Notes under the pieces: generated by a model | Told to the model about the DNA's origin: nothing | Seen by the model: the letters and a program-made list of their open reading frames with translations, nothing else | Database searches by the model: none | In this document: positions 36,314-45,859 of the stretch, one piece after another | How positions within the stretch are numbered: position 1 is the stretch's first letter | Layout of the letters: each line of letters begins with the position of its first letter | Translations under genes and position numbers: made by a program | Origin: Paraburkholderia rhynchosiae | GTDB lineage: Bacteria > Pseudomonadota > Gammaproteobacteria > Burkholderiales > Burkholderiaceae | Reading direction: 5' to 3' | NCBI RefSeq assembly: GCF_002879865.1 | Contig: NZ_PNXY01000004.1 | Span: 310,001-374,000 of the forward strand | DNA: 64,000 nucleotides

Positions 36314-37486
36314 TCACGCGGCGCCGATATGGCGCATCAGACGCGTCTTCACATCGGGCGGCGTGAGGGTGGGACGCGGCAAACCATCGGGCGTGCCGCG
36401 GCGAATGACGAGGCGTGCGAAGCGCGGGCCGTCGAACGGCAGTGCTTCGAAGAGTTCATCGAGCACGGCCGGGTCGTCGCTTTCGACCGCCGACGCATAA
36501 CCGCACGCGGCGGCCACGCCTGCAAACGAGACTTGCGGCGACACCGTCGCCTGTCCACCCGTCGAATCGTGCGCGCCGTTGTCGAGCAGCACGTGCGTGA
36601 GATTGGACGGACCGTATGCGCCGAGCGTCGCAAAGGCGCCCATGCGCATCAGTGCGGCGCCGTCGCCATCGAGCGCGACGATATGCAGGTCGGGACGCGC
36701 GAGCGCGAGACCGAGCGCGAACGGCGTCACGCAGCCCATCGAGCCGACCATATACAACTGGTTCGGACGATCGTCGATTGCATACAGCTCGCGTCCGCAA
36801 AAACCGGTCGACGCGAGCACCACCGTCGATTCCACCGGCGTGTGCGCGATCACTTTCTTCAACGCCTCGTGACGCGACGCGAGTTCGCTCGCCGCGACGT
36901 TACCGAATTGCGAGCGCGCCGCCACCGGCACACGTTGGGCGCCAGCGTCACTCGCCTTCAACTCGTACGGCGCGACGCTGCCCTTTTGCATGACGAGCGC
37001 GTACGGGCGGCCCGTTTCGTCCATATGCGCGATGGCGCGATCCAACGCGGGGCCGATCGCGTCGGCTTCCGTGGGGAACGTTTCCCACGGAATTTCCATC
37101 GTGTCGAGCATCGCGGGCGTGACGGGGCCCATCAACGCATGCTGCGGTTCGTCGGCAACACCGGGCTGGCCGCGCCACGTGACGATCAGCAATTGCGGCA
37201 ATCGGAAGGTCCACGTGAGCGACGTGAGCGGGCTCACCGCATTGCCGAGCCCGGAGTTCTGCATCATCGTGATGCCGCGACGGCCTTTGCTCGCACCACG
37301 CGCGCCGAGCGTGACGCCCGCGATCAGCGCGACCGCGTCGCCTTCATTGGCCGCCGACACGTAGTGCAGCGACTCGTCCTGCAACACGTAGTTGATGAAC
37401 GGCGTCAGATACGAACACGGCACACCGGCATACCAGTCGAAGCCGCGTTCGCGCGCCGCCTCGACAAACTGGGCGGCCTCGATCAT
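36314..37486 (-). CDS. aepY: Phosphonopyruvate decarboxylase
   Basis: 390 aa ThDP enzyme that decarboxylates phosphonopyruvate to phosphonoacetaldehyde, the irreversible step that pulls phosphonate synthesis forward. The N-terminal pyrimidine domain carries the catalytic Glu48 in [14 protein letters not shown] and [14 protein letters not shown]. The ThDP/Mg motif is [19 protein letters not shown] with NxT-type [13 protein letters not shown] about 30 residues later. Its ATG overlaps the aepX stop as ATGA, so the two are coupled. Shorter than pyruvate decarboxylases, as normal for this family. Confidence 0.93.
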   Translation of the reverse strand: MIEAAQFVEAARERGFDWYAGVPCSYLTPFINYVLQDESLHYVSAANEGDAVALIAGVTLGARGASKGRRGITMMQNSGLGNAVSPLTSLTWTFRLPQLLIVTWRGQPGVADEPQHALMGPVTPAMLDTMEIPWETFPTEADAIGPALDRAIAHMDETGRPYALVMQKGSVAPYELKASDAGAQRVPVAARSQFGNVAASELASRHEALKKVIAHTPVESTVVLASTGFCGRELYAIDDRPNQLYMVGSMGCVTPFALGLALARPDLHIVALDGDGAALMRMGAFATLGAYGPSNLTHVLLDNGAHDSTGGQATVSPQVSFAGVAAACGYASAVESDDPAVLDELFEALPFDGPRFARLVIRRGTPDGLPRPTLTPPDVKTRLMRHIGAA

Positions 37487-39222
37487 TGCGCGGCTCCGTT
37501 CGCCGCGTCCGCGGCCGGATTGCCCACCGACGCCGCGAGCGGCGTCTGGCCATGCGCGAAGTCGCCCGCGCGGCGGAAGTCTTCGAGATCGTTGACACCG
37601 CGCCAGTGGCCATGCACGTATTGCACCTCGATCGATTCGCCGGCTTCGACCAGCGCGTTAAGCAACGCGGGCATGTCGAGCGATGCGAAATCCGGGCGCG
37701 CCTGCAACTGGCGCATGACCGCTTGCAGACGCTCGCGTCCTTCACCGCGCACATTCAGCAGACCGACCCAGCGCCCATGCGGCGTTTGTGCAGCGATCGA
37801 CGACGACGCGTCCTTCCCGCTCGACACATGACGCAGCACGACCTTGTTGCCGAACAGGCCGCGGTCGTCGCCCGCCGAACACCACGCGAAGTCGCGCACG
37901 CTGGCGTTTTCCGCGTCGGTCAGCGACGAATCCACCACCACGCTGAACGCCGCTTCGCTTTCCACCAGATCGCGCAGGATATAGCTGCGGAACAGCAGAT
38001 CACCGTACGAGATCAGCGTGTCGCCCGCGAGCTTGTCGAGCGTGGCGCCGTCGAGCGCGCACGCGAGCGATGCGAGTTCGCCCGTTTGCGCGTGCTTCTC
38101 GTTGACGACGAGCTTGATGCCGGCCGTATCGATTGCATCGGCGCGATAACCGCCGACCACCGTGATGTCGTTGACGCCCTGCTTCTTGAACGCGTCGACG
38201 AGCCAGCGCAACAGCGGCTTGCCCGCGATCGGCAGCATGACTTTCGGCCGGTCTTCCGTGACGGCTTCAAGGCCCTTGCCGCGGCTCGCCGCGAGCACGA
38301 CAGCGGAACCCGCCGAGCGGCCACTCGACAGATAACGGTCTTCGGCTTCCGAATATTCGTCGGCGTCCTGCAAACGGAAAATTTCGTTGACGGTGGCGAC
38401 GCGGTCTTCAACGTTGACAAGCGTTTCGCTCGAATGAATCTCCCGCGCGACGGCCTGCATTGCCGAGGTGGCAGCGCGAATCAGATGGTTCGCCCAGATC
38501 ACCGTGCTGATTCCGGCTTCGCGGAACACTTCGGTCGGCGTGCTGTAGTACTTGGTCGGCACGATGACGAGCGGCCCGCGCCCGGCCCACTCGCGCGCGA
38601 ACTCGAGAATTTCGTCGGGGCGCGAGAGCTTGCTATGAATCAGGATCGCGTCCGCGCCGGCTCGCCGGTAGGCTTCCGCGCGGCGCAGCGCCTCGTCCAT
38701 GCCCCAGCCGGCGATCAGCGCTTCCACGCGCGCGACGATCGAAAAATTCTCGTCCGACTGCGAGTCCTTGCCGGCCTTGATCTTGCCGCAAAATTCGTCG
38801 ATGTTGGCGAGCGGTTGCGCTTCGCCGTTGATGAAACTGTTGGTCTTTGGAAACTGCTTGTCCTCGATACATACGCCGGCAATCCCGCGCTGTTCGAGCT
38901 TGCGCACGAGGCGGCGCACGTTGTTGAAATTGCCGTAGCCGGTGTCGCCGTCCAGAAGAATCGGCAGATCACTCGCGTCGGCCATGAATTCCAGGTTGTC
39001 GACCACTTGCGTCCAGCTTGCTTCGTTGTTGTCGCGCACGCCGAATTGCGCGGAGATCGCGAGTCCCGAACCCCAGATCGCTTTGAAACCGGCTTCGCGG
39101 ACGATGCGCGCGGACAGGCCGTTATGCGCCTCCATCATGAATTCGAGTTCGTTGCTGACAAGCATCTGGCGCAGACGTGCGCTACGGGAAGCGGAGACGA
39201 AGGCGGGTTCGCGGGCATTCAT
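37483..39222 (-). CDS. aepX: PEP mutase fused to a nucleotidyltransferase domain
   Basis: 579 aa fusion. Residues 1-290 are phosphoenolpyruvate mutase, which rearranges PEP to phosphonopyruvate and forms the C-P bond: DGDTGYGN (91-98) and the diagnostic [10 protein letters not shown] (120-129) are intact. Residues 305-560 form a nucleotidyltransferase with signature [21 protein letters not shown] (Asp408) and a C-terminal [17 protein letters not shown]. Such fusions resemble the PntC-type CTP:phosphonate cytidylyltransferases reported to activate AEP, so CMP-AEP is the likely product. Start ATG 39222 has AAGGAG eight bases upstream. First gene of the phosphonate operon. Confidence 0.93.
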   Translation of the reverse strand: MNAREPAFVSASRSARLRQMLVSNELEFMMEAHNGLSARIVREAGFKAIWGSGLAISAQFGVRDNNEASWTQVVDNLEFMADASDLPILLDGDTGYGNFNNVRRLVRKLEQRGIAGVCIEDKQFPKTNSFINGEAQPLANIDEFCGKIKAGKDSQSDENFSIVARVEALIAGWGMDEALRRAEAYRRAGADAILIHSKLSRPDEILEFAREWAGRGPLVIVPTKYYSTPTEVFREAGISTVIWANHLIRAATSAMQAVAREIHSSETLVNVEDRVATVNEIFRLQDADEYSEAEDRYLSSGRSAGSAVVLAASRGKGLEAVTEDRPKVMLPIAGKPLLRWLVDAFKKQGVNDITVVGGYRADAIDTAGIKLVVNEKHAQTGELASLACALDGATLDKLAGDTLISYGDLLFRSYILRDLVESEAAFSVVVDSSLTDAENASVRDFAWCSAGDDRGLFGNKVVLRHVSSGKDASSSIAAQTPHGRWVGLLNVRGEGRERLQAVMRQLQARPDFASLDMPALLNALVEAGESIEVQYVHGHWRGVNDLEDFRRAGDFAHGQTPLAASVGNPAADAANGAAQ

Positions 39223-39787
39223 TTTCTGTACTCCTTGTAGCGGGCTTATTGGTACTCTTTTTGCCCGACTGGCCACTGGAAAATGGCGACTATAGCGGAA
39301 TTTTCATTTATTGGTCATTTAGACGACTACCGTTTTCCGGCCTTGCCGTTAAGTGGAAAAATGTGTCGTTTTTTGCAGAGACGCAGAAGAGGAGCGCTTA
39401 GGAGTTGAGTGGCGTTTTGTGGAATGTTGATGCAAAGCCAAGCCGGCGTTGGGTGGGGCGCAAGGCTTCTGACCGGTCGGCCTCGAAAACCGACTGCCTT
39501 GTGTTAATTCCGGCGATTTTCTCCGGTGCGTTTTTCTATTAATTAAAAATCGCCAATTAAACATATTTCCGCCAAGACTGGAATAAGCACACATTCGCGT
39601 TCACCGCTTTTTTAAAATAAGGACGGCACACACACGACCCTCTATTGATCAGACGAAATTGGCTTAAAGGCACTCAAACAGCGGGTTTCCCCTGCCTCAG
39701 GAGACAACACAATCCGGCCGTAAACACAGTCAGCGACAAGCGAAACGCCAATCCGATTCACCGACCACTTTGCGAAGCACCCCTGCT
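39223..39787. other. AT-richer intergenic region between divergent genes
   Basis: About 560 bp separating the phosphonate operon from the chemoreceptor gene. Base composition is clearly AT-richer than the neighbours, especially 39290-39660. It must hold the aepX and chemoreceptor promoters. No convincing ORF or hairpin terminator was found. Confidence 0.55.
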
Positions 39788-41329
39788 ATGACTCTGAACA
39801 AAAAACTGGCCTCAATGATCGCCGTCCTGTGGGTCGGCCTGATCCTGATCGGCGGCTTCGGCGCATGGCAAAACCGTGCGTCGATGATGTCCGATCGCCG
39901 CGACCAACTCGCGTCGCTGATCGACCAGGCAAACCACGTCGTCGGACGCTACTACACGCTGGCGCAGCAGCACACCATCACGGAAGACGAAGCGAAGAAA
40001 CAGGCGCTCGACACACTCGCGTCAATGCGCTACGGCAAGGACGGCTACATCTCGATCAACGATTCGCAGCCCATCATGTTGATGCATCCGTTCAAGAAGG
40101 AACTGATCGGCAAAAACCTCGCGCAATTCACCGACCCGGCGGGCAATCATCTGTTCGTGGACATCGTCAACGCGGGCAATCATGAAGGCGGCGGCTTCGT
40201 CGACTATCTGTGGTCCAAGCCCGGCAGCGACAAACCCGTGGCAAAGACCAGTTATTCGATGCACTTCACGCCGTGGGACTGGTACCTCGTCACCGGCATG
40301 TACATGGACGACGTGCAGCGCGCGTTCTACGCGAGCCTGCTGCGCTGGCTCGTCATCACCGTCGCGCTCGGCGCGACCGCCACGGGCATCATGCTGCTCG
40401 TGTTGCGCAGCATCCGCCGCTCGCTCGGCGGCGATCTCGAAGTGGCCGTCGAACATGCGCAACTGATGGCGCGCGGCAATCTCGCCGCGCATGTGCCGGT
40501 CAAGGAGAACGACGCCGGCAGCCTGCTGCATGCGTTGCAAACCATGCAGGCCGGTCTCGTCGACACGGTTTCGCGCGTGCGTGTCGGCACCGAGAACATC
40601 AACATCGGCGCGAGCGAAATCGCCGCCGGCAACACGGATCTGTCACAGCGCACCGAGGAACAGGCGGCCGCGCTGGTTCAAACGGCGTCGAGCATGGATC
40701 AGATGACAGTCAACGTGAAGCAGAACGCGGACAGCGCGCAGCAAGCCGCGCAGCTTGCGGGTCAGGCGGCGGATGTCGCGACGCGCGGCAGCCGCGTCGT
40801 TGACGACGTGGTCCGCACGATGGGCGAGATCACCACGAGCTCGCGGCAGATCGGCGACATCATCGGCGTGATCGACGGCATCGCGTTCCAGACCAACATT
40901 CTGGCGTTGAACGCGGCGGTCGAAGCGGCCCGCGCAGGCGAACAGGGACGCGGCTTCGCAGTGGTCGCCGCCGAAGTGCGCAGCCTCGCGCAACGCTCGG
41001 CTACGGCCGCGAAAGAGATCAAGGCACTGATCGAGACGTCGACAAGCACGGTCGAAGCGGGCGCGTCCCTCGTCTCCAACGCGGGTTCCACAATGGGCGA
41101 GATCGTGCAATCGGTGCGTCGCGTGAATGAGATTCTCGAGGAAATCAGCAATGCGTCGCGCGAACAAAGCGCGGGCATCGAACAGGTGAATCGCGCGGTC
41201 GGAGAAATGGATCAGGTCACGCAGCAGAATGCGGCGCTGGTCGAGCAAGCCGCCGCCGCCGCGCATTCGCTGAAGGACCAGGTGGGCGCGTTGCGAGAAG
41301 CCATTTCGAGCTTCGCGTTGCCGGCCTGA
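39788..41329 (+). CDS. Methyl-accepting chemotaxis protein with Cache sensor
   Basis: 513 aa chemoreceptor. Membrane helix 1 is at about 8-27. A periplasmic sCache_2-type sensor spans about 35-180 ([37 protein letters not shown]). Helix 2 is at about 188-208, then a HAMP domain and a signalling domain whose hairpin tip is [32 protein letters not shown]. There is no C-terminal NWETF-type pentapeptide, so adaptation enzymes may act less efficiently. The ATG at 39788 is preferred over a TTG 18 bases upstream. The ligand is unknown; such Cache domains often bind small organic acids. Confidence 0.92.
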   Translation: MTLNKKLASMIAVLWVGLILIGGFGAWQNRASMMSDRRDQLASLIDQANHVVGRYYTLAQQHTITEDEAKKQALDTLASMRYGKDGYISINDSQPIMLMHPFKKELIGKNLAQFTDPAGNHLFVDIVNAGNHEGGGFVDYLWSKPGSDKPVAKTSYSMHFTPWDWYLVTGMYMDDVQRAFYASLLRWLVITVALGATATGIMLLVLRSIRRSLGGDLEVAVEHAQLMARGNLAAHVPVKENDAGSLLHALQTMQAGLVDTVSRVRVGTENINIGASEIAAGNTDLSQRTEEQAAALVQTASSMDQMTVNVKQNADSAQQAAQLAGQAADVATRGSRVVDDVVRTMGEITTSSRQIGDIIGVIDGIAFQTNILALNAAVEAARAGEQGRGFAVVAAEVRSLAQRSATAAKEIKALIETSTSTVEAGASLVSNAGSTMGEIVQSVRRVNEILEEISNASREQSAGIEQVNRAVGEMDQVTQQNAALVEQAAAAAHSLKDQVGALREAISSFALPA

Positions 41330-41441
41330 AGATGAAGGCATACGCATAAAAACAAGGCACCCGACAGCGGAGAACGCCTCTTTAACAACACGCCGCCTCG
41401 AAACCGGAGGCATCGATCGAACGCGACGGGACGTAAAAGCG

Positions 41442-41477
41442 GCCGCACGGATTCTTGAAATCCGCGCGGCTTTTTTT
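41442..41477 (+). terminator. Intrinsic terminator of the chemoreceptor gene
   Basis: Stem GCCGCACGGAT / ATCCGCGCGGC with one A-C mismatch, a 7-base loop and a run of seven T. Confidence 0.85.
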
Positions 41478-41568
41478 CGTCCGTCGCGCGAGTTCGCTTG
41501 CAGGAATCTCGCATACAGATTACGTTCTCATTACAATGAGCTGTGCCGCTTTCGAGCGACGCAAGTTA

Positions 41569-41596
41569 ATCCGCTGTTTATCCGCTGTTTATCCGC
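41569..41596 (+). repeat. 11-bp tandem repeat in the leader of the PBP gene
   Basis: Two copies of ATCCGCTGTTT plus a partial third end four bases before the ATG of the penicillin-binding protein. They occupy the place of a ribosome binding site, and no Shine-Dalgarno sequence is visible. Confidence 0.8.
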
Positions 41597-41600
41597 ACCC

Positions 41601-43373
41601 ATGATCCAGAACAAAAAGTCCCAGCCGCGCGACTCGTACGCGCCGGTCGCGAAGAACCAGTTGCTGGTTGCGCGCCTGCCGATGTGGCGCTCGAAATTCA
41701 TCGTCGTGCTGGTGTTCGGCGCGTTTGCGGCGCTGGTCGGCCGCGCGTTCTGGGTGCAGGTCGTGAACCGCGACTTCTACGTCGACCAGGGGCAAAAACG
41801 TTATCAACGCACGATCGAGCTCGATGCAACACGCGGGCGGATTGTCGACCGCAACGGCTCGATGCTTGCCGTAAGTCTCGCGACCTACGAGATCTGGGCA
41901 TCGCCGAAACTGCTCGACGAAGCCGCGCTGCCGCCGCTCTCGAAGCTGCTCGACCTGCCGCTCGCGGAACTGCGCCGGCGTCTTAACGGCGACAAAACGT
42001 TTGTTCTGCTCAAGCGCCAGGTGGACGCGGAGACAGCGGGTCATCTGTCGAAGCTCGGACTCGCGGGCATCACGCAGATCGCGGATTCCAAGCGTTTTTA
42101 TCCTGAGGGCGAGTCGGCGGCTCACGTGGTCGGCTTCACGGATATCGAGGACAACGGCCAGGAAGGCGTCGAGCTCGCCGTCAACGAGCAACTGCTCGGC
42201 GTGCCGGGGCATCGCGAAGTGATCCGCGACCGGCTCGGCCGGGTCGTGTCGGAGACGCGGCCGCTCGTGCCCGCGCAAAACGGCGAGACGATCCATTTAA
42301 CAATCGACCGGCGCATTCAGCAGCTCGCGTATGGACAGTTGAAGGAAGCGATCGCGAAGCATCACGCGGAAGCCGGCAGCGTGGTTGTGCTCGACGCGCG
42401 CAATGGCGAGATTCTCGCGCTCGCCAATTATCCGAGCTTCGATCCGAACGACCGCGCGCGTCTAACGGGCCGGCAATTGCGCAATCGCGCGGTGGTCGAC
42501 ACGTTCGAGCCCGGTTCGACGATCAAGCCAGTGGTCGTCGCGCTTTCCATCGACGAAGGCAAGGTGCGGCCGCAAAGCATCATCGACACGGCGCCGGGCT
42601 GGTACAAGATCGGTCCGGCGGTGATCCACGACACGTCGAATCATGGCGCGATGACCGTTGCCGAGGCGGTGCAGAAGTCGAGCAATATCGCACTCGCCAA
42701 GCTCGCACTCAACCTGCCCGCCGAGAAAATCTGGGCCAAGTATCAGGACTACGGACTCGGCTTGCGGCCCGAGCTGACCTTTCCAGGCGTGGCATCGGGC
42801 AAGGTGCGCCCGTATAAGCGTTGGCGCCCGATCGAGCAGGCGACCATGGCGTATGGCTACGGGCTCTCTGCGTCGCTGCTGCAGATCGCGCAGATCTACA
42901 CCGCCTATGCTGGCGACGGCACGATGCATCACGTGCGTTTGTTGCGTGCAGGTGCAGGTGCAGGTGCAGGTGCGAACGCGAATGGGAATGGGAATGCGAG
43001 TGTCGATGCCGCGGCGCCAGCTTCGAACACGCGCCACACGGTCACCACGCCGACCACTGCGCGCGCGATTCGTTCGATGCTAGAAATGGCGACCGGCGAT
43101 GGCGGCACAGGACGCGCCGCGACAGTGGAAGGTTATCGCGTCGGCGGCAAGACCGGCACGGCACGCAAGCAGGTCGGCGCGACCTACGCGAAGAACCATT
43201 ACCGCGCGCTGTTCGTCGGCATGGCGCCCATGAGCGACCCGCGGCTGGTCGTTGCCGTGATGATCGACGACCCGGCCGGCAAGGCGTTCTATGGCGGCAC
43301 CGTCGCGGGACCGGTGTTTAGCGGAGTGACCGGCGGCGCACTGCAATTGCTTGGCGTGCCACCGGATGCCTGA
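41601..43373 (+). CDS. FtsI-like penicillin-binding protein (class B transpeptidase)
   Basis: 590 aa D,D-transpeptidase. One membrane helix (about 33-52) precedes a pedestal domain (RGRIVDRNGSMLA) and a transpeptidase domain with STIK (Ser306), SSN (360-362) and KTG (517-519). It crosslinks septal or lateral-wall peptidoglycan. No mraZ, mur or ftsL gene is nearby, so this is an FtsI paralogue outside the division cluster. Residues 450-475 are a low-complexity Ala-Gly-Asn insert between the SSN and KTG motifs, encoded by DNA repeats. A 27-residue cytosolic N-terminus precedes the helix. Confidence 0.92.
   Translation: MIQNKKSQPRDSYAPVAKNQLLVARLPMWRSKFIVVLVFGAFAALVGRAFWVQVVNRDFYVDQGQKRYQRTIELDATRGRIVDRNGSMLAVSLATYEIWASPKLLDEAALPPLSKLLDLPLAELRRRLNGDKTFVLLKRQVDAETAGHLSKLGLAGITQIADSKRFYPEGESAAHVVGFTDIEDNGQEGVELAVNEQLLGVPGHREVIRDRLGRVVSETRPLVPAQNGETIHLTIDRRIQQLAYGQLKEAIAKHHAEAGSVVVLDARNGEILALANYPSFDPNDRARLTGRQLRNRAVVDTFEPGSTIKPVVVALSIDEGKVRPQSIIDTAPGWYKIGPAVIHDTSNHGAMTVAEAVQKSSNIALAKLALNLPAEKIWAKYQDYGLGLRPELTFPGVASGKVRPYKRWRPIEQATMAYGYGLSASLLQIAQIYTAYAGDGTMHHVRLLRAGAGAGAGANANGNGNASVDAAAPASNTRHTVTTPTTARAIRSMLEMATGDGGTGRAATVEGYRVGGKTGTARKQVGATYAKNHYRALFVGMAPMSDPRLVVAVMIDDPAGKAFYGGTVAGPVFSGVTGGALQLLGVPPDA
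42946..42992 (+). repeat. Hexamer microsatellites (GTGCAG)4 and (AATGGG)2 inside the PBP gene
   Basis: Four perfect GTGCAG units (42946-42969), then, after a short break, two AATGGG units (42981-42992). They encode the Ala-Gly and Asn-Gly low-complexity insert of the transpeptidase. In-frame expansion or contraction is possible. Confidence 0.88.
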
Positions 43374-43462
43374 AGCAAGCGAGCGGATCTTGATGGTACG
43401 CGCACCGCGCACGCCTTTTGCACGATCTTAAGTCTGGCTTAATTCTTTGCTGTAACCATACT

Positions 43463-43519
43463 GCTCAACATCCCCTGTTGAGCCGCCAGATCATCGGCGG
43501 CGTTTTTTTCAGGGATGTT
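43463..43519 (+). other. Mutually exclusive hairpins with terminator, leader-like
   Basis: Hairpin A is GCTCAACA / TGTTGAGC (43463-43483). Hairpin B is GCCGCC / GGCGGC (43482-43501) followed by seven T, so it can terminate transcription. Hairpin C pairs AACATCCCCTG (43467-43477) with CAGGGATGTT (43510-43519), enclosing B and competing with A. The set lies 90 bp after the PBP stop and 53 bp before the small 43572 gene. It may be simply the PBP terminator or a regulatory leader. Confidence 0.6.
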
Positions 43520-43571
43520 GCCGACGCGCTAAAAAGACGGGCTGCATGCCTGCAAAGAAGGAGTTCAAACC

Positions 43572-43829
43572 ATGGTTGAGAACACGGTATTCGAGCATCT
43601 GCGCGCCATGCCTGACAACGAATGGGTCCGGCAGATTCACTCATGCAAGGTCTCGGACCCGCTGCAACCGCCTTGGGGACGCTCGTACCGGCTCGTCGAA
43701 TGGACCATGAAGCACACACCCGAACCGAGCCGCCGCGTCGTACCCGCCGAGAGCACACCGCTTGAAATCGCACAGGCCGTCGTATCGCATGTGCCTGGCC
43801 GGCGCTTCTGTCAGCACGGCGACGAATAG
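43572..43829 (+). CDS. Small soluble protein, unknown function
   Basis: 85 aa: MVENTVFEHLRAMPDNEWVR and a C-terminus with VPGRRFCQHG. A perfect AAGGAG sits nine bases before the ATG, so translation is well supported. It has no membrane segment and two Cys. Its last 19 bases overlap the end of the convergent DsbA-like gene. It is preceded by the terminator/hairpin cluster at 43463-43519. No family recognised. Confidence 0.65.
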   Translation: MVENTVFEHLRAMPDNEWVRQIHSCKVSDPLQPPWGRSYRLVEWTMKHTPEPSRRVVPAESTPLEIAQAVVSHVPGRRFCQHGDE

Positions 43830-44443
43830 CAAAAGTCCAACGCGTCTTCAAGCCGGTCGTTGCCCCAAAACATCTCGTCGCCGACAAAGAATGTCGGCGC
43901 ACCAAAAATGCCTTTCGCCGCAGCGGCTTCTGTCTGCTCGCGCAGACGCAGTTTATTCGCGTCGCGTTGTGCATCGGCGATGATCTGTTGTGCGGGCAAG
44001 CCGAGCTTCGCGAGCGCTTCGCTCACTACTTCCATCGAACCGATATCGCGATCATGAACGAAGTTCTGTTGCATGATCTCGCGGCAATATGCGCCGATCC
44101 ATTCACGCTCCGCGCCGAGCAGCGCGACGCGCATCGCCAGTAACGCGGCGCGCGGAAAAACGCTCGGACGTGTCAACGCAATGCCGTATTTGCGGCACTG
44201 GCGCTCCATGTCCTTCCACACGTATGCCCCCTTCTCTTTTTGCAGCACGAATGGAGAATTATCAAAACCGAGCGCGCGAAAAACAGGTCCGAGCAGAAAC
44301 GGCCGCCAACGAATACGCACCCCTCGCGCCTCGGCCTGAGCCTCGATGCGCATGACGCTGAGATAGCTGTAGTTGCTGCCGAAGTCGAACCAGAACTCGA
44401 TGTCGCGCGCCGGTGTGATCGGTGTTTCTACGGTGTGGTTCAT
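43811..44443 (-). CDS. 2-hydroxychromene-2-carboxylate isomerase-like protein (DsbA/kappa-GST fold)
   Basis: 210 aa. It begins DIEFWFDFGSNYSYLSVMRIE, the family N-terminus; the Ser in this loop contacts glutathione in place of the CxxC of DsbA. The middle is helical, and the C-terminal GIFGAPTFFVGDEMFWGNDRLEDALDF is a family hallmark. Known members isomerise 2-hydroxychromene-2-carboxylate in naphthalene breakdown. No other naphthalene genes lie nearby, so a broader glutathione-dependent role is possible. It converges on, and overlaps by 19 bases, the 43572-43829 gene. Confidence 0.85.
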   Translation of the reverse strand: MNHTVETPITPARDIEFWFDFGSNYSYLSVMRIEAQAEARGVRIRWRPFLLGPVFRALGFDNSPFVLQKEKGAYVWKDMERQCRKYGIALTRPSVFPRAALLAMRVALLGAEREWIGAYCREIMQQNFVHDRDIGSMEVVSEALAKLGLPAQQIIADAQRDANKLRLREQTEAAAAKGIFGAPTFFVGDEMFWGNDRLEDALDFCYSSPC

Positions 44444-44544
44444 CTCTTCTCTCTTGCAATGTCCAACGGTTACGCGAGAAAGCGTTGCCTACGATGAGAC
44501 CTCTGTGTCTGTAAGAAGTCGGGATATAACGCCAGCGACTCACG

Positions 44545-44796
44545 TTGCTGGAACTGCGCAATCTGATCGATTGCGGCGTGCAACAGGCGCGTGCCACGGA
44601 CCGCACGCTGGTCGAACGCGGCGAACCGCGCATGACGCTGCGTATCAGGATCGCGCAGGAAGTGCTGCGCGTCGGCGAAATCGACGATACACGGCAAATC
44701 AGCCGCGCGGAGCAGGAAAGACTCGCGGTGCGTACTCAGGAGCAGATGGAATACGCACGCGAAGGCCGCTTGAGAAGACAGCGCCGCAACATCTAG
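44545..44796 (+). CDS. Possible small basic protein or gene fragment
   Basis: An 83-codon frame with strong GC3 bias (LELRNLIDCGVQQARATDRT ... RRQRRNI) and many charged helical residues. The only start is a TTG without a ribosome binding site. It fits either a fragment or a gene with a poorly defined start. On the opposite strand a 131-codon frame exists but looks like a shadow. No family recognised. Confidence 0.35.
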   Translation: MLELRNLIDCGVQQARATDRTLVERGEPRMTLRIRIAQEVLRVGEIDDTRQISRAEQERLAVRTQEQMEYAREGRLRRQRRNI

Positions 44797-44815
44797 CCCA
44801 AAAGGCAGCGTCCGG

Positions 44816-45442
44816 TCAGCGCGTTTGCGTGGCCACACGCAGGCCGAGCGAGATAAACAGCACACCGATAATCTTGTTCTGCCAGCGGCGAAGCCACGTC
44901 AAGCGACTCACGAGTTTGCCCAGCGGACGAATCGTCAGCACGATCAGCGTCGTGTAAAGCGCGCTCATGCCGACAAAGATCAGCCCCAATGTTGTGAATT
45001 GCAGGAACGTCGAGCCATGTTCGGGGTGAACGAACTGCGGAAGAAACGCGAGAAAAAAGAGCGCGGTCTTCGGGTTCAGCACTTCGGCGGGAATTGCCTG
45101 AAAGAACGCTTTCGATGCAGACACGGACGCCATCGCAGGCATCTGCGTGTTCGTCTGTTTCTCTCGCAACGCCCGAATGCCGAGATAAACGAGGTAAGCC
45201 GCGCCGACCCATTTCACCGCATTAAACGCGAGCGCCGATGTCATCAGCAATGCCGAGAGGCCGACTGCCGCGCCGAGCGTATGAATGAAATCGCCGACCG
45301 CAATGCCGAGGCCGGTGAAGATGCCCGCCTTGCGTCCGCCGTGGACGGTGCGCGTCAAAACCAGCAGCACAGCCGGCCCGGGGATCAGAAAGAGCCCGAG
45401 AACGACGGCGACGAAGGTCCCTAACGTAGATAACTCAAGCAT
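44816..45442 (-). CDS. LysE-family amino-acid exporter (first copy)
   Basis: 208 aa inner-membrane exporter with about six helices. The N-terminal GLFLIPGPAVLLVLTRTVHGG holds the family PGP motif after helix 1, and GLGIAVGDFIHTLGAAVG forms the re-entrant-like helix 2. The loop reads VLNPKTALFFLAFLPQFV, the conserved NPK motif. The ATG at 45442 has AGGAGA upstream. It likely exports an amino acid or homoserine lactone-like solute. A cluster of hairpin repeats lies directly upstream of the ribosome binding site. A second family member is at 47756-48376, on the other strand. Confidence 0.9.
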   Translation of the reverse strand: MLELSTLGTFVAVVLGLFLIPGPAVLLVLTRTVHGGRKAGIFTGLGIAVGDFIHTLGAAVGLSALLMTSALAFNAVKWVGAAYLVYLGIRALREKQTNTQMPAMASVSASKAFFQAIPAEVLNPKTALFFLAFLPQFVHPEHGSTFLQFTTLGLIFVGMSALYTTLIVLTIRPLGKLVSRLTWLRRWQNKIIGVLFISLGLRVATQTR

Positions 45443-45454
45443 ATTGTCTCCTGT

Positions 45455-45592
45455 CCCATGCAAAGCTGTCGGCCCGGAGTTGGCGCTTCAGCGCCTTACT
45501 CCGGCCCCATGCAAAGCTGTCGATCAGAGTCAGTGCTTTAGCACTTGCTCCAACGCAAGCAAAGCATCGACTCTGTCCCATGCAAGTTGTTT
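45455..45592. repeat. REP-like hairpin repeats upstream of lysE
   Basis: Unit 1 (45455-45504) is CCCATGCAAAGCTGTCG followed by the hairpin GGAGT...CGC/GCG...ACTCC. Unit 2 (45506-45551) repeats CCCATGCAAAGCTGTCG and a related hairpin around AGTGCTTTAGCACTT. A partial third CCCATGCAA follows at about 45577. The nearest copy ends about 12 bases before the lysE start, right at its ribosome binding site. The same family recurs at 62422-62508. Confidence 0.8.
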
Positions 45593-45859
45593 TTTGCGTC
45601 CGGCTGTTTTCAAGGCGATCGGTTCGCCCAGTGTACTGCACGCACCGCGACAGCGCTCAGGCGCTTCTTTGTATAGCACTGTATCCGGCGAGCGCGTCGA
45701 TACACGCGCTTGCATATACGACCGCTACTGGACACAGACGCGATACATTCACGCGCTTCAATACGTTCACTCCTTCGACAACCTGGCGTCATCGCCAATC
45801 GGATCTCGTATGCCCGGTACCATCGCTTCCGAATCGCCAGCCCGTCGCCGTTTTGGCAG

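Noticed and set aside
36308..39240. Two long plus-strand frames opposite aepY and aepX
   Set aside because: The sense strand has full-length enzymes with intact active-site motifs; these frames are their shadows.
39721..39757. TAAA and CCGAT boxes before the chemoreceptor as a sigma-28 promoter
   Set aside because: The boxes are 28 bases apart, far from the roughly 16 needed.
44470..44865. A 131-codon minus-strand frame between two genes
   Set aside because: It overlaps a plus-strand frame with better codon bias, has no ribosome binding site and its composition looks like a shadow.
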